Shown here: positions 33,834-43,456 of the stretch, piece after piece
Numbering within the stretch: the first letter of the stretch is position 1
Layout of the letters: each line of letters opens with the position of its first letter
NCBI GenBank assembly: GCA_028866275.1
Contig: JAGWIK010000001.1
Location: forward strand, 1 to 64,000
Length of the DNA: 64,000 nt
From: Alphaproteobacteria bacterium
GTDB lineage: Bacteria > Pseudomonadota > Alphaproteobacteria > UBA9219
Direction of reading: 5' to 3'
Program-made: the position numbers and the translations under genes
The notes under the pieces: generated by a model
What the model saw: the letters and a program-made list of their open reading frames with translations, nothing else
Databases searched by the model: none
Told to the model about the DNA's origin: nothing

Positions 33834-34314
33834 AATTGACCTTTGCGTCTTTGAGAATTTGCGTCAGGGTTGCTGTCGATGCGTTCAATCCCATTTTGCG
33901 GTCGGCGGCTTTGCGCTCGATATCGACAAGCCGAGCATAAACAGGGGCAATTTTTTCGATCGCGCCGCGCCGCGGGCAGCGGCGGCTGGAATGGTAGCCT
34001 GTTACGGCTCCGCTTTCGTCGAAGCGGGGCGTGATATGAGCGAAAACCCAATAATAATCGGCAGCTTTGGTTCGGTTTATGACGTAGGCGAACACTTCGT
34101 TGCCGGTGCTGATGGAGTCCCACACCAGTTTGAATGCGCAACGCGGCATGTCGGGGTGGCGAATGATGTTGTGCGCTTTGCCGATCAACTCGCTTTCACA
34201 ATACCCTGCAACGCGCATGAAAACGTCGTTGACATAGGTGATGCGCCCTTTGGGGTCGGTTTTACTGACGATAATTTCGTTGTCGCTGAAACGAATTTCT
34301 GTGCCGGATGGCAT
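33808..34314 (-). CDS. PAS domain protein (Aer-like sensor module)
   Basis: [81 protein letters not shown]. Confidence 0.9.
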   Translation of the reverse strand: MPSGTEIRFSDNEIIVSKTDPKGRITYVNDVFMRVAGYCESELIGKAHNIIRHPDMPRCAFKLVWDSISTGNEVFAYVINRTKAADYYWVFAHITPRFDESGAVTGYHSSRRCPRRGAIEKIAPVYARLVDIERKAADRKMGLNASTATLTQILKDAKVNYEQFVFGL

Positions 34315-34475
34315 GGATATTTCCTATATTGCCGACGCCGCGTTCTAACGCGTGCCGCAATTGCGGGGGGGCGGGGGGAGGGCAGGAACCTGCTGGCGGG
34401 TTCATAGCACCTCTGATTCCACTTGCAAAGGCATTCCATAGTATGCAGGCACGAAATTCGGCGCATTGATTCAGG

Positions 34476-35225
34476 TCAATGTTCCGCCCCGGCCAGCGCC
34501 GTCAGAGCATGGCGCACATCCTCGACCTCCAGCCAGTCGGCCCCTTGCTGCGCGGCCGGCGTATGCTGGTGCCGTACGGGAATTAACGTGCCGCCGACGG
34601 TCTTGATGATGTTCAGGCTGTCGTCGCTATGGGTGTCGTCGCCGATGTAAACGGGGGTGCGTCCGGCAAAAGGTGTTTGCGTCATCAATCGCATAATGCC
34701 GCTGCCTTTGGATAATCCGGATTGCAGAATTTCATAAGTGCGGCCCGCCTTGCGTATGACATAGGCAATGGGGCTGTTCGCCAAAGCCGTGGCAAAGGCA
34801 GGCTTCAAATCCTCGTCGGCGCACGCCAGCGGCAAATGGACGGACAGGCTATAGGCCTTGTCCTCGAAAAGACAACCGTGCCTGTCGGCGACGGCGTGTA
34901 TGGCCGTGCGATCCCCTAACGGCATCGGGGCGGCCAGCGGTCGGGTGTCGCCGCCTGTTTTGATTTCGGCCCCGTGGCTGCCGACGACAGTCAAGGGTAT
35001 GTTGCCGATAAAATCGCCAAGCTTGCCGACGGCGCGCCCGGTGACGACGGCAAAGGCGCAATCGGGTTTGGTGGCGATACGGCGCAGATCGTCCAACAAA
35101 CCGGTGGGCACCCGAATATCGTCGGGATCGGGGGCCAGATCGACCATGGTGCCGTCGAAATCAACCAGAAAAGCGATATCGCGGTAGCGTGTTATGAATG
35201 TCTGGAGGGTGTCGTATGGGGCCAT
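34476..35225 (-). CDS. otsB: Trehalose-6-phosphate phosphatase
   Basis: IAFLVDFDGTMVDLAPDPDDIRVP; GSHGAEIKTGG; YIGDDTHSDDSL. Confidence 0.93.
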   Translation of the reverse strand: MAPYDTLQTFITRYRDIAFLVDFDGTMVDLAPDPDDIRVPTGLLDDLRRIATKPDCAFAVVTGRAVGKLGDFIGNIPLTVVGSHGAEIKTGGDTRPLAAPMPLGDRTAIHAVADRHGCLFEDKAYSLSVHLPLACADEDLKPAFATALANSPIAYVIRKAGRTYEILQSGLSKGSGIMRLMTQTPFAGRTPVYIGDDTHSDDSLNIIKTVGGTLIPVRHQHTPAAQQGADWLEVEDVRHALTALAGAEH

Positions 35226-37537
35226 GTGATAATTTTTTCTTCCTCGGTCATCGGGTCTTCGTCGGCGGCGGATTCCGCCGGCGGGTTCATCTGGTTCAGC
35301 AAGCTGTTTAACTGCCTGCGCCGTTGCAACGTCGACGCGTCGCCCAGAATGTCGGCCGCCCAGGCGAACACGTTATGGACGCGCACCCGTTCGCGCATGC
35401 TTTTCATGCGCGCGGCCTGTTCTTCGTCGCCCATTGTCAGGGCGCGCGACAGGCTGTGCGCCATGCCTTCCTCGTCATACGGGTTGACGATCAACGCGTC
35501 GATCAGCTCGCGCGACGACCCCGCGAACTGGCTCAGCACCAGAACGCCGCGTTCGTCTTCGCGCGCGGCGATGAATTCCTTGGCGACCAGATTCATGCCG
35601 TCATGCAAAGACGACACGATGCAGACATCGGACGCGCGATAGAATTTATAGACGTCGGCCTGGTTGAAATTCTGTTTCAGGATATGGACGGGCTTCCACG
35701 ACCGGGTGCTGAATTTATCGTTGATTTCCTTGCCGATCGTTTCGATTTCGGCGTCGATGCCGGCATAGGCCGGGATAATGGTGCGCGACGGCGACGCGAT
35801 CTGCACCAACGCGACCTTGCCGCGCCATTCGGGGTTTTTATCAAGGAAAATGCCGAAGGCGCGCAGCCTTTCGGGAATACCCTTGATATAGTCGAGCCGT
35901 TCGACGCCGACGATAAGCTTAAGCGCGGGGTCGAGATGAAACCGTTTGGTGAATTCCCGGCGGCATTCGTCGATGTCGGGCACGGCCAGCCCGGCGAAAT
36001 CGGGCCAGGCGATCGAAATCGGATAGGGCCGCACCATGCAGAATTCGCCGCCGCGACGAATGGTGTCGTGTTCGCGGTCGATCAGCGCTTCGACATAAGT
36101 GTCGACGCAGTCGATGAAATTATTGCACAGGAACTGCGTGTGGAAACCGATGATGTCGGCCGCGATCATGCCGTCGAGGAATTCGCTGCGCCACGGCAAA
36201 ATGCCGAAAATCTCGCTGTTCGGCCACGGAATGTGCCAGAAACAGATGATGATGGCGTTGGGCAGTTTTTCGCGGATCATCTTGGGCAGAAGCGCGAAAT
36301 GATAATCCTGAATGAAAATAATCGGCGCGTCCGACTTCGCCTCGGCCAGCACGGCGTCGGCGAATTTGCGGTTGACGGCCTGATAGGCTTCCCAATCCGA
36401 CGCGCGGAAACGCGGCTTGACATAGGCCATGTTGCACAAAGGCCAAACGCCTTCGTTGGCGAATCCGGCGTAAAAACCCGCGGTTTCGGCGTCGTCGAGC
36501 CACAGCCGTTTCAGGCGATAGGACGGGTTGTCGGGCGGCACCATCAACGCGCCGTCGGCATCGGTTACCAGCCTGTCGGCGTCGCTGCTGGCCGCCGCGA
36601 TCCATGTGCCGCTGCAAGCTTTCATAATCGGTTCGATGGCGGTGACAAGGCCGCTGGCCGGCATCGTCCATTCCACGCCCTTGTCGGTCTTGTTGTGGAC
36701 ATAAGGCTGGCGGTACGACACGGTGATAAGCTGTTCCGACGCCATGTGCTCCTTGACGAACTGGAACAGGGTCGAAGCCGACCATTGCGGGCCGCTGAGC
36801 AGGGGTCTTTGTTGTTCGCGTTCGAACTGGCGCAGGCGCTGCTGGATTTCGCGGGTGATGCTGACCATTTCGCGCGGCAGGCCCCGTCCCCGCTTGCCGG
36901 TGCGCACATAATCGCGCAGCCCCAGAACCCAGCGGCTGAAGGTCAGCCGCGCGACGATAACGGTGATGAAGGCGGCCAGCACGCTGACGCCAAGGACGAA
37001 CCACAACACATATTCCCGCGTCTGTTCGCTGCGTCGCACCGCGAACGACATGTCATGCACGATCATGATATAACCGGACCGGGCCGTCGTCGCGGGCGTT
37101 GCCGCAGGCGCGCCGGCAGCCGGATTTTCCGTGTCCGCGGGCGTCAGCGGGAACAACGCCACAAGAACAGGGCCGCCTTTGATGATTTTGCGCATAAACT
37201 GGGGTTTGTCCGATTTCGGCGTGCCGGGACAGGGCAGGTCGGCCGGGAACGCCTTGTTGCGGTAACGGGGCATGTCGCCTGCGGGTTCGCAATAGCCGAT
37301 ACCGATCAGGCGCTGATCATGCGCCAGCTGGGTAAAGCGTCTGGTCAAAATGGTGGCGCGGTCGGCGTTCAGCAAATCGGGTAAATCATCTTCAATGGAC
37401 GAAAAAACCAGCTTCGACCGCATTTGCAGGTCGGTTTCCGACCAGTTCAGGAACAACTGATCCGTCCAGGGCAGCATCAGATAGGCGACAAGGCACAGGG
37501 CCGCGACCAACGGAAGAAGAAAGCGAATGAAAATCAT
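35192..37537 (-). CDS. otsA: Trehalose-6-phosphate synthase with N-terminal membrane/periplasmic sensor-like extension
   Basis: GT20 motifs FIQDYHFALLPKMIREKLPNAIIICFWHIPWPN, GVERLDYIKGIPERLRAF, HDGMNLVAKEFIAAR; about 240 aa N-terminal extension with two predicted TM segments. Confidence 0.9.
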   Translation of the reverse strand: MIFIRFLLPLVAALCLVAYLMLPWTDQLFLNWSETDLQMRSKLVFSSIEDDLPDLLNADRATILTRRFTQLAHDQRLIGIGYCEPAGDMPRYRNKAFPADLPCPGTPKSDKPQFMRKIIKGGPVLVALFPLTPADTENPAAGAPAATPATTARSGYIMIVHDMSFAVRRSEQTREYVLWFVLGVSVLAAFITVIVARLTFSRWVLGLRDYVRTGKRGRGLPREMVSITREIQQRLRQFEREQQRPLLSGPQWSASTLFQFVKEHMASEQLITVSYRQPYVHNKTDKGVEWTMPASGLVTAIEPIMKACSGTWIAAASSDADRLVTDADGALMVPPDNPSYRLKRLWLDDAETAGFYAGFANEGVWPLCNMAYVKPRFRASDWEAYQAVNRKFADAVLAEAKSDAPIIFIQDYHFALLPKMIREKLPNAIIICFWHIPWPNSEIFGILPWRSEFLDGMIAADIIGFHTQFLCNNFIDCVDTYVEALIDREHDTIRRGGEFCMVRPYPISIAWPDFAGLAVPDIDECRREFTKRFHLDPALKLIVGVERLDYIKGIPERLRAFGIFLDKNPEWRGKVALVQIASPSRTIIPAYAGIDAEIETIGKEINDKFSTRSWKPVHILKQNFNQADVYKFYRASDVCIVSSLHDGMNLVAKEFIAAREDERGVLVLSQFAGSSRELIDALIVNPYDEEGMAHSLSRALTMGDEEQAARMKSMRERVRVHNVFAWAADILGDASTLQRRRQLNSLLNQMNPPAESAADEDPMTEEEKIITWPHTTPSRHS

Positions 37538-37782
37538 GCGCGCCTTTCTGTGGTGGGTTATGGGAACTGATACGACAGTTCGCCAAACAGGCTTTGCGCC
37601 GGATGATGTGCCCCCCTCTGCGCACCGTTTGAACCGCGAGGGAGATACGTGAATGTTTTTACATCAACGGGATGGCGCCAAGCGACGTCCGTTCCCGATT
37701 TCCGCCCGGATGAAGCACCCGATTGCCGCGCAAGTCAACCCTTGCGGCCTGTTTTCGTCAGGCAATTTTATGGATTATTTTT

Positions 37783-39363
37783 CTAATTATTTGATAAGTA
37801 ATAAGAAATTTGTGTCAATTTTGTGCTCATCCAACCCTTGATTTTGCCCAGTCCCGCCATCCACGGATGACCGGATTCGGATGCCTGCGCCCAATCCGCC
37901 AAACGGGAAACCGTGCCGTTGGTCCAGCCGAAGCCCGTGACATTGTCCTGATAGCCGGCATTGATGGCTTTGACATTGTGATTGCCTTGGTCGGCATTGA
38001 ATTTTTCGTAAACCGTGCCGTGTTCGCGGAATACGCGCGCGACGGTGTCGATATAATTGCGCCCGATGCGCGCGGCGTCGGCGGCAAAACCGTATTGGCG
38101 CAAGCCGGCGACGACAAAATAAACCAAAGGCGCCCACATATAAGGCCCGTCCCATTGGCACCCCGTGACCCGGTCGGTGCTTTTGATGCCATAGGGCGTT
38201 TCAAAACGGTTCAGATTCTTGCGGAATGACTGGGCCTGCGCGCGCGTGGCAATGCCTGCCCATAGCGGATAAGCCGATGTCAGATAGGGGAAATCCGACG
38301 GACGTTCCGTTACATAATTATAATTCACGAACAGCCCGGCTGTTTCGTTCCATAAATAACGTTGTATCTGGCCGCGCAGCCTTTCGGCTTCCTGCCGCCA
38401 GTCTTGCGCCTGCGCGGGGCGTCCCAGCTCGGTATTGATGTCGGCCAGAATTTGGGCCTGCATGTAAAGCAGGGAATTCAGGCAGACGGGATTGAAGTCC
38501 AGCGTTTCCAGACCGTAAAAGCCCATATGCATCGACGGGTCGAAACCCGACTCGCGCACGCCGCGATCGCCCGCGAAGGCGTCCCCCGTCAATCCCGCCG
38601 AGGCATCGTCGTAAAAACGGCGGCGCAGCGGATCATCGACGGGCAGGGCGCGCAAATGGGCGGCGATGATTTCATAGTGCGACTGCGCTTCGCCGTTGCG
38701 TTCGCTGAACACAACTTCCGGACAGGGGCCCAATGCGGCCTGATCGGCATTGCCATAATGGAAAAGCCCGGTTTTTTCTGTATAACGCTGGGCTTTCCAG
38801 AATGTCGTGTAATTGACGGCCAGCGCCGCTTCGGCGCGCGTCAAAAAACCGCGCCTGTCCTGGCCGTTCAATCCGGTGGCGGCCTCCATCGCCATCGGGC
38901 CCAGAAGCGGGGGCTGCGACCGGGACAGATAATAAGTGCGATTGGCATTAAGGATTTTGCCGCCGTAATTTTCGATCTCATAGCATAAATTCTTGACCAT
39001 ACCGCGGGCCGTGGCGGCGTGCCCGTCGCGCATTAGGCCGATTGCGATCCAATAACTGTCCCAGCCATACATCTCATTGAAGCGTCCGCCCGGCACGACA
39101 TAGTCATGGGGCAGGTATAAAATGCCGTGTTCCTTGATGTCGCCCGCATCGTCGGGCAGATAACGGACATCGATGGGCGTTTTATCGCCGGTGGCCTGCT
39201 TCCGCGCGGTGACGCGGCGTTTGATGTCGTCGATATCTTCGCTGCGCGGGACGTACAAAAAAGCGCGTTTGCCGTCAACCTTGGGATCGGGGGCGATGTC
39301 CAGCGGCGACCGGCGCAGAATTTCCCACGATTTTTTGATATAGGTTGCCAGCGTATGATCCAT
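37783..39363 (-). CDS. treF: Alpha,alpha-trehalase, GH37, no signal peptide evident
   Basis: Trehalase signatures PGGRFNEMYGWDSYW and QWDGPYMWAP. Confidence 0.9.
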   Translation of the reverse strand: MDHTLATYIKKSWEILRRSPLDIAPDPKVDGKRAFLYVPRSEDIDDIKRRVTARKQATGDKTPIDVRYLPDDAGDIKEHGILYLPHDYVVPGGRFNEMYGWDSYWIAIGLMRDGHAATARGMVKNLCYEIENYGGKILNANRTYYLSRSQPPLLGPMAMEAATGLNGQDRRGFLTRAEAALAVNYTTFWKAQRYTEKTGLFHYGNADQAALGPCPEVVFSERNGEAQSHYEIIAAHLRALPVDDPLRRRFYDDASAGLTGDAFAGDRGVRESGFDPSMHMGFYGLETLDFNPVCLNSLLYMQAQILADINTELGRPAQAQDWRQEAERLRGQIQRYLWNETAGLFVNYNYVTERPSDFPYLTSAYPLWAGIATRAQAQSFRKNLNRFETPYGIKSTDRVTGCQWDGPYMWAPLVYFVVAGLRQYGFAADAARIGRNYIDTVARVFREHGTVYEKFNADQGNHNVKAINAGYQDNVTGFGWTNGTVSRLADWAQASESGHPWMAGLGKIKGWMSTKLTQISYYLSNN

Positions 39364-39372
39364 CTATGGAAT

Positions 39373-40374
39373 CTATCCCGCAATTGTTTCGGAAATGTTA
39401 CCCGCATCGCGCGCGTGCACTTCGATAGTGATGTGCGACAGCGCGGGCATGTCGGCCAAACGCGCTTTATAGGCATCGGGCGCCTGCGGCGCGGTGGCCA
39501 GCAGCGAAATAATGGCGCCGTAATGGCCCGGCCCGATTTGCCAGATATGCAGGTCGGTGACCATATCGCCGGCACTTTCAAGGCGGCGGCGAATGTCTTG
39601 CGGCAATTCTTTGCGCGGGACCATGTCAAGCAAAACGCGCCCGGCGTCGCGCATCAGCCCGTACGACCAGTTGGCGATAACCGCCGCGCCGACCATGCCC
39701 ATGACGGCATCCATCCACACCCAGCCGAAAGCCCATCCCGCCCCCAGCCCGGCGATCGCCAGCAATGACGTCGCCGCATCGGCGACAATGTGGATATAAG
39801 CGGCGCGCAGGTTGTTGTCGTGGTGATGGTGCCCGTGATGATGATCGTGGTGGTGGTCGTCTTCGTGAGGGTGATCGTCATCATGATGGTGGTCGCTTTC
39901 ATGGTGGCCGTCATGCAAAAACGCCGCGCTGGCGATATTGACGGCAAGGCCCAAAGCGGCCACCGCAATCGCTTCGCCAAAAGCAATAGGCACGGGATGC
40001 AGAAGGCGCGCGACGCTTTGGCCGACGATGAAAAGAGAAATCAGCGCCAGAATGACGGCGCTGGAAAAACCGGCCAGATCGCCCATCTTGCCGGTGCCAA
40101 AGGCGAAGGCCGGGTCGTTTTTGTGCCGCCGCGCATAGGCATAGGCGAGGGCCGAGATCAGCAAAGCGCCGGCATGCGTCGACATATGCCAGCCATCGGC
40201 GACCAAAGCCATCGATCCGAAAATCGTGCCGCCGGTTATTTCGGCGATCATCATGACGGCCGTCAGGGCGATGACAAAACGCGTCCGCCGTTCGTTGCGG
40301 TCATGATGCGCGCCGAGGAAAACATGCGTGTGTTGGTGGGCGGCGGCGGCATGGGGGTGTGTGGAAACAGGCAT
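39373..40374 (-). CDS. Cation diffusion facilitator (DmeF-like)
   Basis: MALVADGWHMSTHAGALLISALAYAYARRH; extended His-rich loop HHHDDDHPHEDDHHHDHHHGHHHHD. Confidence 0.9.
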   Translation of the reverse strand: MPVSTHPHAAAAHQHTHVFLGAHHDRNERRTRFVIALTAVMMIAEITGGTIFGSMALVADGWHMSTHAGALLISALAYAYARRHKNDPAFAFGTGKMGDLAGFSSAVILALISLFIVGQSVARLLHPVPIAFGEAIAVAALGLAVNIASAAFLHDGHHESDHHHDDDHPHEDDHHHDHHHGHHHHDNNLRAAYIHIVADAATSLLAIAGLGAGWAFGWVWMDAVMGMVGAAVIANWSYGLMRDAGRVLLDMVPRKELPQDIRRRLESAGDMVTDLHIWQIGPGHYGAIISLLATAPQAPDAYKARLADMPALSHITIEVHARDAGNISETIAG

Positions 40375-40480
40375 GTGACACGATGTGAAAGGGGGAATGT
40401 GCCGTTAACCATAGCAAATAATTTACACCAATAAAGGGTCTGGATGCCCGTCCCGCCCCCGTCCTGCCCCCGTCTCGCTC

Positions 40481-40510
40481 TTGAGTTATCGAATAAAGTA
40501 GGGCTATAAA
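40481..40510 (+). promoter_or_regulatory. Candidate sigma70-type promoter upstream of dotH-like gene
   Basis: TTGAGT - 17 nt - CTATAA(A). Confidence 0.3.
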
Positions 40511-40528
40511 CCTCCTATTAACTTTCAT

Positions 40529-41770
40529 ATGGTCAAAAAGAGAGTTGAACGGATTGTTTTTCTGATTCGGGGATGTCTTTTGCCGTACCAATTGCCTGTG
40601 AATAAAAGGAGTTCCTCCTTTTCCCGTTCCTTGCTGCTTGCCGGGGTGCTGGTTCTGGCCGTGTCCGTTGCCGCGCCGGCGCGGGCCGCCGATACCGGCG
40701 TTGCCATGCCGACAAGCCTTGGGCCTGTTGCGGCTTCTGCCGCCGGACAGCAGGGACAGGTTGCGTATCCGTCAACAGCCCCCGCGCTGACATCGCCGGC
40801 CGCCGCCGCGCCTGTGTCGGCCCCGGCCGCCTCGACAGCGGGGGGGATCAACATCCCGACTCCGCCGCCGGCGTCCTCGCCCGCTTTTACGTCGGATGCC
40901 AATCAACTGGCCGCGCAGGCCGAACAGGCTGCATTGCAAGCGCAGACGCAGGCCGATGTCGCCGCCCAAAAGCGCGATCAGGAACATAATATCCAGTCAT
41001 TCGACAAGGCCGAACAGGGTTTGTTGCCTCTGTCGCCGGATCAGGTGCGCGGCCTGATGCTGCGGCTGGAACAGACGCAAAAGGCTGCGGAATTTCCCTA
41101 TGCCGGCCCGCCCAAGGGCGAAACGCGGATCTCGACGCTGTCGCTGGATCCCGGCGTGGAGCCTCCGCAAATCAATCTGGCCAGCGGTTACGTCACGACA
41201 ATTACAATGGTCGATGCGACGGGACAGCCTTGGCCCATCCTGGACGTGGGTGTCGGCGGCAATTTCGAAGTCTCCCCCACCCCGTCGGGCAGCCATATCG
41301 TGCGCGTGATGCCGTTAACGCGCGTCGGCACCGGCGATCTGTCGATCCTTCTGAAAGATTTGCCGACGCCGGTGATTTTCCGCCTGTCGGCGGGCGGCCC
41401 GACCGTTGATCTGCGTTATGATGCGCGCATCGCCAAGATGGGGCCGGGGGCTAAAATCCCGTTGATCAGCCGTCCGCGGCTCGAGGCGGGCGACCAGACC
41501 ATGACGCTGATTTTGGAAAATGCGCCGCCGTCGTCGGCCACGGTGATGAAGGTTGCGGGACTCGATGATCGCACCAGGGCGTGGGAGGTCGGCGGCAAGG
41601 TTTATGTGCGGACGCCTTTGACCCTGCTGTCGCCGGCATGGAACGCCAGCGAATCTTCCGACGATGGCATGACGGTTTATGAAATCGGCGATGCGCCTGT
41701 TCTTTTACTGTCCGACAACGGCGCAATGGTGCGCGCCCAAATTTCGCGGGACGTCCAACATGACAAATGA
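40529..41770 (+). CDS. dotH: Type IVB secretion DotH/IcmK-like protein
   Basis: Signal peptide SFSRSLLLAGVLVLAVSVAAPARA (GTG start at 40598 also possible); VTTITMVDATGQPWPILDVGVGGNFEVSP...LLKDLPTPVIFRLSAGGPTVDLRYDARI fits the IcmK/DotH family. Confidence 0.82.
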   Translation: MVKKRVERIVFLIRGCLLPYQLPVNKRSSSFSRSLLLAGVLVLAVSVAAPARAADTGVAMPTSLGPVAASAAGQQGQVAYPSTAPALTSPAAAAPVSAPAASTAGGINIPTPPPASSPAFTSDANQLAAQAEQAALQAQTQADVAAQKRDQEHNIQSFDKAEQGLLPLSPDQVRGLMLRLEQTQKAAEFPYAGPPKGETRISTLSLDPGVEPPQINLASGYVTTITMVDATGQPWPILDVGVGGNFEVSPTPSGSHIVRVMPLTRVGTGDLSILLKDLPTPVIFRLSAGGPTVDLRYDARIAKMGPGAKIPLISRPRLEAGDQTMTLILENAPPSSATVMKVAGLDDRTRAWEVGGKVYVRTPLTLLSPAWNASESSDDGMTVYEIGDAPVLLLSDNGAMVRAQISRDVQHDK

Positions 41771-43316
41771 ATTTCACGAACACGATGGCGGCGACGATTT
41801 CAACGAACATGAAATCGGCGTGGGCGACGAAGGCGCTGCGCCGGGCGGCGTCACCGGGCGTTTGACGTCGGCGTGGAAGACCCAGCCTGTCTTCAAGCTG
41901 ATGATGCTGATTTTTGCCGTCTTCGTCGTCGGCATTGCGGCATTTAATTTTCTCGGCGGCAGCAGCAACAGCGGCAACGATATAGCCCATCTGGCGCGCC
42001 CCCCCGGCATTAAGGAAGCCCCCGGCGGGGCGGTGTCGCCTTATATGCGCCAACAAACCGAAATGGCCAATCAGGAACGATCGGCCCAAGCCATCGCCAA
42101 TGGCGGCAGCGCTATTCCCACGCCGATCGGCCAGACGGCGGATGTCGGCAATATGGGCAACGACAAAGACGCCGCGCTGAACGAATTGCGCGCCGAAACC
42201 GAGCAGTTGAAGCAGCAGGTGCAGCAACAGCAGGTGCAGCAGGTGCAGCAGCAACAGCAGGTTCAGCAGCAACAGCAGAACCAGAATTTCGACAACACGC
42301 TGGCCGAAGCGATGCAACGCCAGATGCAGCAATTGATGGACAGCTGGGCCCCCAAAGGCATGAAGGACGTCACGGTGACGAGCCCCGAACAGGTTAAAGC
42401 CGAAGACGCCGCGGCGGCCAAGGCCGAAGCGGCGGCGACGGCCGCGACGCCTGCCGCCGCGACGGCCACCGAACAGAAAAAGATTCTGGTGTCGGCGGGA
42501 ACGGTCAGCTATGCGCAAATGTTGACCGAAGCCAATTCCGATGTGCCCGGGCCTATTCTCGCGCAAATCGTTTCCGGCCCCTTGTCCGGCGCGCGCGCCA
42601 TCGGCTCGTTCCAGGTTTCGCAGGGGTATGACGAATATCTGGTGTTAAAGTTCAGCATCGCCGACAAGAATGGCAGGGATTACAAGATCGACGCCATCGC
42701 GCTCGATCCCAATACGACGCTGGGCGGCATGGCGACCGAGGTTGACGATCGTTATCTGGTTCGGGTTGTTTTGCCCGCCGCTGCCGGATTCCTGCAGGGC
42801 ATGGGGGAGGCGTTGGGACAAGGCACATCCTCGATCACCACCAACGGCACGACGACGATTGCCAACACGACGGGCAATGGCTTCAAGCAGGGTTTGTATA
42901 ACGGCATGGGGCAGGCCGCCAACACCATGGGCCAGTTTTTCCAGAATCAGGCCAACCTGACCAAGCCATTGGTTCGTGTCGCCGCGGGCACGCCGATGGG
43001 CCTGTTCTTTACCGCGCCGGTTTACGATGTCGATGTTGCCACCACGCCGGTCAGTGCGACCCAGACCAATGCCGGGCTTTACCCGGGCGCGACCGTTACG
43101 GGTTACGGCAATGCCGCCGCCAATCCCTATGGTGCCAACCCCTATGGCGCCAATCCATACGGCGCCGCCGGCGCCACCGGAACGGCATCCGGTTCGCCCT
43201 ATCCCAATTACAACAACCCCGCTTATGGCTATACGAATACCGGCGTGACGCGCACCACGACGCCGGGGTATTTGTCGCCCTACAACGGGTACAGCCAGTT
43301 TACGACGGGGCAGTAA
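41760..43316 (+). CDS. dotG: Type IVB secretion DotG/IcmE-like protein with VirB10/TrbI-like C-terminal domain
   Basis: N-terminal TM, Q-rich coiled linker, VSAGTVSYAQMLTEANSDVPGPILAQIVSGPLSGARAIGSFQV...DAIALDPNTTLGGMATEVDDRYLVRVVLPAAAGFLQGMGEAL. Confidence 0.85.
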   Translation: MTNEFHEHDGGDDFNEHEIGVGDEGAAPGGVTGRLTSAWKTQPVFKLMMLIFAVFVVGIAAFNFLGGSSNSGNDIAHLARPPGIKEAPGGAVSPYMRQQTEMANQERSAQAIANGGSAIPTPIGQTADVGNMGNDKDAALNELRAETEQLKQQVQQQQVQQVQQQQQVQQQQQNQNFDNTLAEAMQRQMQQLMDSWAPKGMKDVTVTSPEQVKAEDAAAAKAEAAATAATPAAATATEQKKILVSAGTVSYAQMLTEANSDVPGPILAQIVSGPLSGARAIGSFQVSQGYDEYLVLKFSIADKNGRDYKIDAIALDPNTTLGGMATEVDDRYLVRVVLPAAAGFLQGMGEALGQGTSSITTNGTTTIANTTGNGFKQGLYNGMGQAANTMGQFFQNQANLTKPLVRVAAGTPMGLFFTAPVYDVDVATTPVSATQTNAGLYPGATVTGYGNAAANPYGANPYGANPYGAAGATGTASGSPYPNYNNPAYGYTNTGVTRTTTPGYLSPYNGYSQFTTGQ

Positions 43317-43456
43317 CCGGCGCGCATCCGCCGCGCTTTATATTGCCATGTTGAGATTCGGTGGCGTGTCGCCTAATATTGCGGCCTCGCCGGTTTGCCT
43401 CTCTTTTCACACAGTGCCTTGCCTTCTAATCGGGTTCGACCCCCAGGAGCTGCCAG

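Noticed and set aside
35324-37384. 686-aa plus-strand ORF opposite otsA
   Set aside because: Antisense shadow of a well-supported GT20 gene.
41466-42566. 366-aa minus ORF opposite dotH/dotG
   Set aside because: Leu/His repeats (LLLLHLLHLLLLHLLLQLL) are simply the complement of the CAG-rich DotG linker.
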